From positions 1-20,174 of the forward strand of contig CAJKXC010000045.1 of NCBI GenBank assembly GCA_905203765.1: a stretch of DNA of 20,174 nucleotides. Reading direction: 5' to 3'. The notes below the pieces were generated by a model. It did not search any database. It was not told the DNA's origin and was given only the letters and a program-made list of their open reading frames with translations. The number at the start of each line of letters is the position of its first letter. Position 1 is the first letter of the stretch. Made by a program: the position numbers and the translations under genes. Shown one piece after another: positions 13,810 to 20,174 of the stretch. Origin of the DNA: an uncultured Bacteroides sp. (GTDB taxonomy: Bacteria > Bacteroidota > Bacteroidia > Bacteroidales > Bacteroidaceae).

Positions 13810-13966
13810 TTCACCACAGAGGACACAGAGTCTCACAGAGTTTTTGATAGAAACGCAGATTGACGCAGATTCACACAGATTATTTACATCTTTCTCTTTG
13901 CGTTAATCCGCGTTAATCTGCGTTTTGTTCTTTTCCTCTGTGAGACTCCGTGTCCTCTGTGGTGAA
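13810..13966. repeat. Compound inverted repeat (REP/MITE-like palindrome)
   Basis: The outer arms 13810-13840 and 13936-13966 are 31 bases long and match at 30 positions when inverted (starting TTCACCACAGAGGACACA). Inside, 13851-13879 is made of short tandem units of the ACGCAGATT type and is mirrored by 13897-13924 with a few mismatches. The centre is AT-rich. It takes up about half of the 337-base gap between the GLPGLI gene and the kinase; the rest (13967-14092) shows nothing I can name. It could be a non-autonomous mobile repeat, a bidirectional hairpin, or a dispersed element. No transposase is present. Confidence 0.9.
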
Positions 13967-14092
13967 ACAAATGATTTACTTCACCGCAAATCTACCCCGA
14001 TTCCCCCTTCCCTGCGCCCGAAAGTTATTACTGAAATATTACTCCGCACAAAAATATCCGCCTCGCGCGTACCGCTGATTCCGGGAAAGGAC

Positions 14093-14100
14093 TACCTTTG
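14093..14100 (+). promoter_or_regulatory. Bacteroidetes -7 element (TACCTTTG) for the kinase gene
   Basis: TACCTTTG matches TAnnTTTG. It overlaps the most upstream possible TTG start at 14098, which is therefore rejected. Initiation near 14107 leaves a leader of about 20 bases before ATG 14128. Confidence 0.55.
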
Positions 14101-14127
14101 CCTGCATCGAAACGAATGCGAGACGGG

Positions 14128-15618
14128 ATGGAACGAAGAATCAAAATTGTATGGGCATTGTCGCTGCTATCCATGCTGCTGCTTACGGCAGGGCAGGGCT
14201 ACTGGTTGTGGAATCAGTATCAGTATAAGAACGAGGAATACGTCGGCGAGATACGCCAGCGGGTGATGGAAGCTGTGGCGCTGAACGATTCCATCCGGCA
14301 GAAGCAACCTAAGAAGGTGTTCGGCACATCGAATAGCCCCTTCTTCCGGTCGAGCATCAATGTGGAGATGAGCAAGCAGGACTCGGTGTCCCTGCCCGAG
14401 GAGCACTGCACGCGCATTTATATCGTCGGTTCCGTGACGGACGATGCCGCCGGCAAACTGAAGGAAGCCGTCGACGCCGGCACTCCACTCCCCGGAGTGG
14501 GGAAGGACAGCATTGCCTATCTGGATACCATCGTGATACGCGACCAAAACAGGTTTATGCTGGACATGAGTTTCAGTCATGCCATGGCGGCGTACCTTTT
14601 GCAGGTCGATGTCCCATTCACCTTGCAGCGCTTCGACTCGGTACTTTCCACCACGCTCGGCGGCATGACCTTCCGTACCTTGCTGACTGCGCCCGAGGAC
14701 ACGCTCTATCAGTGGACAGAAACCGCCGAACGGGTAGGCAGCCGCCTGCACCCCACCGTCCGCGTGGTTTATCCTTATAACCCCATGAAGCGCCAGTTGG
14801 TGCAGGTCGATGTGCAGGTGATGCCCCATACCCTACTGTTGCGTATGGGTTGGCAGCTTCTCGGCAGCCTGTTCCTGATACTCTTGCTGGCTGTCTGCCT
14901 GTGGTTTCAAATAAAAACCATCCTGAAGCAACGCCGCATTGACGAGCTGCGCAAAGGCTTTGTCAACACCATGATACACGAACTGAAGCGCCCCGTGCAA
15001 GCCCTGAAAATGTGTGTTTCTTTTCTGAATGACAAGACCATGCGCACCGACGAACAGGCGATGGATGAGGTCGTGCGCGACTCCATCTCCGAACTTGACA
15101 ACCTTTCTGCCTATCTGCAAAAGCTGCGCGACATGACTCGTGCCGACGACGAACAAACCCAACTCTCCCTCGCCACCTTCGACCTGAAGCCCGTAGTGGA
15201 GAAACTGATCCGCCTGCAACACGCCCCCGAAGGCAAGCAAGTTACTTTTGAAACCCGCCTTGCCGACCCTCTCCTCGTCACCGCCGACCCCGTACACATA
15301 GCCAATATCATCAGCAACTTGATAGAGAATGCCGTGAAATACTCCGGTCCCTCTGTCCATATCTTGATAACCTGCCTTCTGCACGACCGTCAACTGACTC
15401 TCAAAGTCTCCGACAACGGCATCGGCATCCCCGTCTCCGAGCAAGCCCGCGTATTCGATAAGTTCTATCGCAGCAGCAACCTGCCCGACCGTTCCCTTCC
15501 CGGCATCGGCCTGGGCCTGAGCTACGTCAAGCTACTGGTCGAAGCCCATCGCGGCGATGTCTTTCTGACGAGCCAGCCCGGCAAAGGCACCACTCTCGAA
15601 ATCCATATCCCCCAATAG
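14128..15618 (+). CDS. Sensor histidine kinase
   Basis: This membrane kinase of about 496 residues senses an envelope signal and phosphorylates the response regulator encoded next. A transmembrane helix near residues 6-25, an unassigned periplasmic domain to about 235, and a second helix (LLGSLFLILLLAVCLWF) are followed by a HisKA domain with His284 in MIHELKRP. The ATPase domain has the N box (Asn401 in NLIENAVKYSG), G1 DNGIGIP (Asp429), the F box FDKFYR, and G2 GIGLGL (459-464). There is no HAMP domain. The residue four after the histidine is Arg rather than the usual Thr or Asn. ATG 14128 is chosen because of the -7 element at 14093; ATG 14116 is possible. The regulator begins 34 bases downstream. 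The pair faces away from the GLPGLI/receptor operon. Confidence 0.9.
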   Translation: MERRIKIVWALSLLSMLLLTAGQGYWLWNQYQYKNEEYVGEIRQRVMEAVALNDSIRQKQPKKVFGTSNSPFFRSSINVEMSKQDSVSLPEEHCTRIYIVGSVTDDAAGKLKEAVDAGTPLPGVGKDSIAYLDTIVIRDQNRFMLDMSFSHAMAAYLLQVDVPFTLQRFDSVLSTTLGGMTFRTLLTAPEDTLYQWTETAERVGSRLHPTVRVVYPYNPMKRQLVQVDVQVMPHTLLLRMGWQLLGSLFLILLLAVCLWFQIKTILKQRRIDELRKGFVNTMIHELKRPVQALKMCVSFLNDKTMRTDEQAMDEVVRDSISELDNLSAYLQKLRDMTRADDEQTQLSLATFDLKPVVEKLIRLQHAPEGKQVTFETRLADPLLVTADPVHIANIISNLIENAVKYSGPSVHILITCLLHDRQLTLKVSDNGIGIPVSEQARVFDKFYRSSNLPDRSLPGIGLGLSYVKLLVEAHRGDVFLTSQPGKGTTLEIHIPQ

Positions 15619-15652
15619 CCTCGCTCTAATTTTTAATTTTTAATTCCCCAAG

Positions 15653-16336
15653 ATGTTCCCCCTAAAGATCCTTTTCGCCGACGATGACCTGAAGTACTCC
15701 ATGCTTCTGAAACGCTTTCTCGAAAAAGAAGGCTACGAGGTAACCTATGCCGGAAACGGTGCGATTGCCCTTGAACAATTCCCCCTTGTCAAGCCCGACC
15801 TCGTCCTGCTCGACATTAACATGCCCGGTCTGAACGGCTTTGAAGTAGCCGAACGCATCCGGGAAGCGGACAAGCACGTCCTCATTTTCTTCCTCTCCGA
15901 CCGCAGCGACAAAGCCGACCGTCTTCAAGGCTTTCAGCTCCGTGCCAACGATTATCTTGCCAAGCCTTTCTATCCCGAAGAACTGATTGCCCGCATCCGC
16001 GACCGTTTTGCTTTGCAACTCTCCGAAGTCGTAGAAGAAGAAACTTACTCCTTCGGTAATTCCGTCTTTAACTACAGCACCAACGAAATCCGCACAGGGA
16101 ACAGCAAAGTCCTGATTACTTCCCGCCAAGCCGAAATACTCCGTCTGCTTGTCCTGAACAAAAACGCCTCAGTCGCCCGCGACCGCTTGCTGGAAACCGT
16201 ATGGGGCAGTATCTCCTATGCTAATTCCCTTGCCCTGAATGTGCAGATAACCTATCTGCGGAAGGCATTAAAAAACGACCCAACCGTAAAGATTGAGTCG
16301 TTGATGAAGAAAGGGTATGTACTTGTTTGCAGCTAA
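15653..16336 (+). CDS. OmpR-family response regulator
   Basis: This 227-residue DNA-binding regulator is the likely partner of the kinase just upstream. The receiver domain (1-120) has the acidic pocket FADDD (10-12), phospho-acceptor Asp54 in LLDINMPG, and Lys104 in AKPF. The C-terminal half is a winged helix-turn-helix of the OmpR/PhoB type (ITSRQAEILRLLVLNKNASVARDRLLETVW and YLRKALKNDPTVKIESL regions). When phosphorylated it would bind direct repeats in promoters. Possible targets nearby are the kinase operon itself and the divergent GLPGLI/receptor operon, but no clear binding repeats could be picked out. There is no terminator between the two genes; the 34-base gap is AT-rich. Confidence 0.93.
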   Translation: MFPLKILFADDDLKYSMLLKRFLEKEGYEVTYAGNGAIALEQFPLVKPDLVLLDINMPGLNGFEVAERIREADKHVLIFFLSDRSDKADRLQGFQLRANDYLAKPFYPEELIARIRDRFALQLSEVVEEETYSFGNSVFNYSTNEIRTGNSKVLITSRQAEILRLLVLNKNASVARDRLLETVWGSISYANSLALNVQITYLRKALKNDPTVKIESLMKKGYVLVCS

Positions 16337-16351
16337 AGACGAAAACATCTC

Positions 16352-16359
16352 TATCTTTG
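16352..16359 (+). promoter_or_regulatory. Bacteroidetes -7 element (TATCTTTG) for the MscS-like gene
   Basis: TATCTTTG matches TAnnTTTG. A TTTG at 16326-16329 stands 22 bases upstream, close to the usual -33 spacing. Initiation near 16367 gives a leader of about 32 bases. Confidence 0.6.
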
Positions 16360-16398
16360 GATTGTTATTATAGATAAAGAACCTGCAAAATAAAGTTT

Positions 16399-17568
16399 AT
16401 GATGAGTTTAGGCGGATGGATGAACAAGATCCTGATAGGTTGGGGAGTAGACCCGAAGTTTGCTGATATGTTTGATGAATCTATTATTGCTCTGTTGATG
16501 GTGGGACTGTCAATAGGGCTTGATTATTTGTGCCAGGCGATATTTGTCGGCGGCATGAAGCATTACACGAGGCGCTCTCCGCACCGGTGGAATACGTTAC
16601 TGATGAAGCGCAAGGTAGTGCATCACCTGATACATATCCTGCCCGGAATATTGATTTACTTCTTGCTTCCATTCGCTTTTGTACGTGGAAAAGAGATGCT
16701 GGACTTTTCGCAAAAGGTGTGCATGGTTTATATTATTGCGGCGGTGTTATTTACAATCAACGGCGTACTTTTGGTAATGTTCGATGTGTATAATTCGAAG
16801 GGCAAGCAGAAGAACCGTCCGATGAAGGGTTTTGTGCAGGTGCTTCAGGTGTTGCTGTTCTTTGTCGGTATCATTGTTATCATTTCTGTGCTGCTGGGCA
16901 AGTCGCCTATGACGCTGTTTGCCGGACTGGGCGCTTCGGCAGCGGTGTTGATGTTGGTGTTCAAGGATACGATTCTGGGATTTGTGGCTGGGGTGCAGCT
17001 CTCTGCCAATGATATGCTGCGCATCGGAGACTGGATAGCCCTGCCCAATGGCGTTGCCAACGGTACGGTGGAAGAGATTACGCTGAATACGGTGAAGATA
17101 CGCAACTGGGACGAAACGATTTCGACCGTGCCGCCCTATACGCTTGTGAATAATTCTTTCCAGAATTGGCGCGGTATGCAGGAGAGCGGCGGGCGCCGGG
17201 TGGATAAGAATATCTACCTGGATATGACCACGCTGAAGTTCTGCACGCCGGAGATGCTGGATACGATTCGCAAGGAAGTTCCCCTGATGGCAGATTATAA
17301 GCCTGCGGAAGGGGAAGTGCCTACCAATGCACAACTTTATCGCATCTATATCGAACGCTATCTGTGCAGTCTTCCGGTGGTGAACCAGAATATGGATTTG
17401 ATTATCAGTCAGAAGGAACCGACCACTTACGGAGTGCCTATTCAGGTTTACTTCTTCTCGCGCAACAAGGTTTGGAAAGAATATGAGCGCATCCAGTCCG
17501 ATATCTTCGACCATCTGCTGGTGATGGTGCAGAAGTTCGACTTGAAACTGTATCAGTATTCCAATTAA
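16399..17568 (+). CDS. MscS-family mechanosensitive channel (YbdG-like)
   Basis: This 389-residue inner-membrane protein matches the YbdG-like branch of MscS channels, which open when osmotic downshock stretches the membrane. About five membrane helices are seen in the first 200 residues. The last (about 170-200) includes the pore-lining, glycine- and alanine-rich LFAGLGASAAVLMLVFKDTILGFVAGVQL. It is followed by the soluble beta domain (IGDWIALPNGVANGTVEEITLNTVKIRNWD) and an alpha/beta C-terminal domain. Two ATGs start the gene (16399 and 16402); either could be used. It has its own promoter and is monocistronic. Its stop overlaps the convergent phosphatase-fold gene by four bases (TTAA). Confidence 0.92.
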   Translation: MMSLGGWMNKILIGWGVDPKFADMFDESIIALLMVGLSIGLDYLCQAIFVGGMKHYTRRSPHRWNTLLMKRKVVHHLIHILPGILIYFLLPFAFVRGKEMLDFSQKVCMVYIIAAVLFTINGVLLVMFDVYNSKGKQKNRPMKGFVQVLQVLLFFVGIIVIISVLLGKSPMTLFAGLGASAAVLMLVFKDTILGFVAGVQLSANDMLRIGDWIALPNGVANGTVEEITLNTVKIRNWDETISTVPPYTLVNNSFQNWRGMQESGGRRVDKNIYLDMTTLKFCTPEMLDTIRKEVPLMADYKPAEGEVPTNAQLYRIYIERYLCSLPVVNQNMDLIISQKEPTTYGVPIQVYFFSRNKVWKEYERIQSDIFDHLLVMVQKFDLKLYQYSN

Positions 17569-18620
17569 TAGAGTAGCCTGAACTCGGCATATACAGGCAG
17601 GTGGTCACTGTATCCGCCTTGGTACTTCATGCCGTAATAGGTACGGAAGGGTTGCTTGCCGTAGTATTTGGTGTCTTTTGTCAGGAGAAACGGAAGGCTG
17701 AACACGTCTGCCTTTGTTTCATCGGTATGGAGCGGGGAGTCTTTCAGCAGAAGGGTGCCCGATACGATGATATGATCCAGTAATCCCCATTCTCCCTGGT
17801 ATTTGTAGCTGCCGAAGTGCTTGCGGGTGGCCGCCTTACCCGCGAGAAGGTGGTAGAGCTTATGTGCCTGCAAGGAATCCGGTGAGGCGGAAGGCGCTTC
17901 AGCCGCCAGGACCTGCCGCACGGACTTATTGTCGGGGTAGTCGTTGAAGTCTCCTAAAAGAATGATTTGCGGGTGTTGCCGTATCAGGAAAATACTGTCT
18001 GTCGCCATTCTCACCTTCTTTGCAGCCAGCAGCCGATAGGGTTCGGATTCTTTGGCACCGCCCGACCGGGATGGGAAATGGGCAACGAATACATCCAGTG
18101 TATCTCTGTTCATCAGCAATCCGCTGACGTGGAGAATGTCACGCGTAGGGCGGCTGTCTTTGCGGGGCTTATCCACCGGAAGACTTTGGCAGGCAACTGG
18201 CATAAAGAAACCGCGCTGATAGAGCAAGGCTACATCGATGCCGCGCTCGTCGGGCGATTGGGTTATGACATAGCGATAGCCTGCTTCGCGCAGGGCGGAG
18301 TAGCGGGTAAGGTCGCGCATGACGCTGTCGTTTTCGACTTCGCACAACGCAACGAGTGCAGGCGGCGCCCACTCGCCGACGGCGGTGATGACGCGGGCAA
18401 TATCGTCCAGCTTCTTTCTGTACTTGGGATAGTTCCAATGCCGCACGGCATCGGGCAGGAATTCGTAATCGTTCTTTAGGGTATCGTGCCGGCAGTCGAA
18501 CAGATTCTCGACATTGTAGCTCATCACACGGAAGGTAAGTGTATCCTTCTTCTCCTGCCCGTACAAATGGAAGTACGGGCAGAGAAAAAGAAGGTATATC
18601 AACAAGGTTTTAATTCGCAT
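17565..18620 (-). CDS. Secreted endonuclease/exonuclease/phosphatase-family protein
   Basis: This 351-residue protein has a signal peptide (about 22 residues, ending LYG) and the full four-layer EEP fold motifs: Asn36 in MSYNVENLF, Glu94 in CEVEN, His181 in HFPSRSGG, Asp224 and Asn226 in GDFNDYP, Asp282 in LDHI, and Asp339-His340 in SDHLPV. Members cleave phosphodiester bonds in DNA, RNA, lipids or inositol phosphates; the substrate here cannot be told. It would act in the periplasm or outside the cell, so nucleic-acid scavenging or phospholipid/inositol cleavage are candidates (inference). It begins 13 bases after the pepD stop, so it is probably the second gene of that operon. Confidence 0.9.
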   Translation of the reverse strand: MRIKTLLIYLLFLCPYFHLYGQEKKDTLTFRVMSYNVENLFDCRHDTLKNDYEFLPDAVRHWNYPKYRKKLDDIARVITAVGEWAPPALVALCEVENDSVMRDLTRYSALREAGYRYVITQSPDERGIDVALLYQRGFFMPVACQSLPVDKPRKDSRPTRDILHVSGLLMNRDTLDVFVAHFPSRSGGAKESEPYRLLAAKKVRMATDSIFLIRQHPQIILLGDFNDYPDNKSVRQVLAAEAPSASPDSLQAHKLYHLLAGKAATRKHFGSYKYQGEWGLLDHIIVSGTLLLKDSPLHTDETKADVFSLPFLLTKDTKYYGKQPFRTYYGMKYQGGYSDHLPVYAEFRLLY

Positions 18621-18633
18621 TACTAATTACGAA

Positions 18634-20094
18634 TTACTTCTTTTCCGGAATGTGCTTCAGGATATCCAGCAAGTGTTTCCAGAATTTATCGACGGTAGGA
18701 ATCAGCATCCGTTCGTCGGGAGAATGCACGCCTTGCAGGGTAGGGCCGAAGGAAATCATATCCAATGTGGGATATTTGTCGAGGAACAATCCGCACTCCA
18801 AACCTGCATGGATAGCTTTTACCTTTGCATCCACACCAAAGAGGCGCTTGTACGACTCGACGGCTACTTCCAGTATCTCCGAATGCGGGTTGGGCTTCCA
18901 TCCGGGATATCCGTCGCCAAAGGTAACTTTAGCCCCGCCCATTTCAAAGACAGTACGTACCATATTGGCTATGTCCTGCTTGGAAGATGCAACAGAACTG
19001 CGCTGGCTGGTTTCGATACGGATGATGTGATCCGGCAGCATCTTTACGGAAGCCAAGTTATTGGAAGTCTCTACCAGGCCCGGAATGTCGTGGCTCATGG
19101 CATATACTCCGTGCGGTGTGGCGTAGATGACTTGTAGCAGTCGTTTGGCAGTATCTCTGTCTATTGCTTTGGGACGGGCGTTTTCCGATTCGAGCATGAA
19201 TTGCAAGTCGGGTTCGATGATGGCATATTCAGCTTCTACTTCTGCTGCAAATACATTCAGATCGGTACGTAAGGCATGTTTGTCGGCATCGGGGATGGCA
19301 ATTACTGCATGGGCTTCGCGGGCGATGGCGTTGCGCAGGTTGCCGCCGGCTATTTCGCAGAGATACATATCATACTTACGGGCTGTCTGGCTCAGGAAAC
19401 GGGTCAATAATTTGTTGGCATTACCGCGTCCTATATGAATGTCGCCACCGGAGTGTCCGCCTCTCAAGCCTTTCACCATCACGTTACAGAAGTAATATCC
19501 GGCAGGTACGTCTACCTCTTTATAGGTAAACTCAGCTACAGAGTCTACTCCACCTGCACAGCCGATGAAGATTTCGCCTTCATCTTCCGAGTCGAGGTTT
19601 AGCAGGATGTCTCCGCTCATGAATCCTTCTTCCAAAGCGAAGGCGCCGGTCAGTCCGGTTTCCTCGTCCACGGTGAACAGGCACTCGATGGGGCCGTGCT
19701 CAATGCTGTCGTCGGTAAGAATGGCGAGTTCGGTGGCAACGCCGATGCCGTTGTCTGCACCCAGCGTGGTACCTTTGGCTTTCAGCCATTCGCCGTCTAT
19801 CTCTGTTTCGATGGGGTCGGTAAGGAAGTCGTGCTTCACGTCATTGTTCTTTTCGCACACCATATCTACGTGCGATTGCAATACGACCGTTTTACGGTTT
19901 TCCATGCCCGGAGTGGCAGGCTTTTTTATCAGAACGTTTCCGATTTTATCTACTTTGGTTTCCAACTTATGTTTTTCTCCGAATGCTTTTAAGTAAGCGA
20001 TAATCTTTTCTTCCTTTTTGGAAGGGCGTGGCACTTGGCAGATTTCTTCAAAATAATGAAATACACCGGCCGGTTTTAAGTCTTTCTTTTCCAT
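18634..20094 (-). CDS. pepD: Aminoacyl-histidine dipeptidase (M20C)
   Basis: This 486-residue cytoplasmic zinc peptidase (carnosinase-like PepD, also called beta-alanyl-histidine dipeptidase) splits short dipeptides such as those ending in histidine. The metal site is intact: His75 in SHVDMV with Asp77, bridging Asp114 in GADNGIG, catalytic Glu144 and metal ligand Glu145 in VDEETG. A lid/dimerisation domain is inserted in the middle (from about GGHSGGDIHIGRGN onward), and the C-terminal part has AIHAGLECG and SFGPTLQGVHSP, both usual for the family. There is no signal peptide. The start ATG is preceded by an A-rich stretch; no clear TAnnTTTG is visible in the 80 bases to the window end. Confidence 0.95.
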   Translation of the reverse strand: MEKKDLKPAGVFHYFEEICQVPRPSKKEEKIIAYLKAFGEKHKLETKVDKIGNVLIKKPATPGMENRKTVVLQSHVDMVCEKNNDVKHDFLTDPIETEIDGEWLKAKGTTLGADNGIGVATELAILTDDSIEHGPIECLFTVDEETGLTGAFALEEGFMSGDILLNLDSEDEGEIFIGCAGGVDSVAEFTYKEVDVPAGYYFCNVMVKGLRGGHSGGDIHIGRGNANKLLTRFLSQTARKYDMYLCEIAGGNLRNAIAREAHAVIAIPDADKHALRTDLNVFAAEVEAEYAIIEPDLQFMLESENARPKAIDRDTAKRLLQVIYATPHGVYAMSHDIPGLVETSNNLASVKMLPDHIIRIETSQRSSVASSKQDIANMVRTVFEMGGAKVTFGDGYPGWKPNPHSEILEVAVESYKRLFGVDAKVKAIHAGLECGLFLDKYPTLDMISFGPTLQGVHSPDERMLIPTVDKFWKHLLDILKHIPEKK

Positions 20095-20174
20095 ATTAAA
20101 TTCTTTATGAATGTTTGTCTTTAACCTCTTACTGCTAAATATGGTTAAATTGATTGACTATTTTATTCCCCTTT

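Noticed and set aside
13810..13966. CRISPR array suggested by the repeated GCAGATT/CAGAG units
   Set aside because: The units are short, degenerate and arranged as a palindrome, with no uniform repeats, unique spacers or cas genes.
15653..16336. Assignment of the kinase/regulator pair as RprXY
   Set aside because: The regulator's receiver text (FADDD...LLDINMPGLNGF) does not match RprY as I remember it, so a specific name would be unsupported.

Overview
The window looks like a chromosomal segment of a Bacteroides-type gut bacterium (order Bacteroidales). Three things support this. Several genes are preceded by the Bacteroidetes -7 promoter element TAnnTTTG, seen at least eight times in the right place. 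The gene families are typical: DUF4286, a GLPGLI protein, a TonB-dependent receptor with a carboxypeptidase-like N-terminal domain, and a lipoprotein pullulanase. Shine-Dalgarno sites are generally weak. Species cannot be decided from the sequence.

Left part (1-2330) is an AT-rich accessory strip of three small leftward genes. The first is a stand-alone C-terminal domain of a contractile-injection-system tape-measure-like protein. The second is a small papain-fold protein with the C58/YopT-type catalytic pattern. The third is an unrecognised 103-residue protein. Genes two and three sit in cassettes that share a nearly identical 161-base promoter/leader block upstream and related sequence plus a hairpin terminator downstream, while their coding cores differ. 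The first gene ends in a terminator of the same family. The strip stops at a tRNA-Ala(GGC) gene.

Middle part (2330-10401) is mostly rightward housekeeping and metabolism: DUF4286 protein and RuvC (overlapping), a type I pullulanase lipoprotein, a ModF-like double ABC ATPase, a small transaldolase with a striking inverted repeat around its promoter, and an LTA-synthase-like phosphotransferase followed four bases later by a PAP2 phosphatase.

Right part (10398-20174) begins with a leftward pair, GLPGLI protein then TonB-dependent receptor. A 337-base gap holding a large compound inverted repeat separates it from a divergent histidine kinase/response regulator pair. This layout suggests, without proving, that the kinase pair controls the receptor pair. 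It is followed by a YbdG-like MscS channel, then leftward pepD (M20 dipeptidase) and a secreted endonuclease/exonuclease/phosphatase-fold protein, probably one transcript. Two convergent gene pairs (PAP2/receptor and MscS/phosphatase) overlap by exactly four bases at their stop codons.

The strongest candidates for something undescribed are the cassette strip with its injection-system-like and protease-like products, the compound palindrome at 13810-13966, and the GLPGLI/TonB/two-component module.
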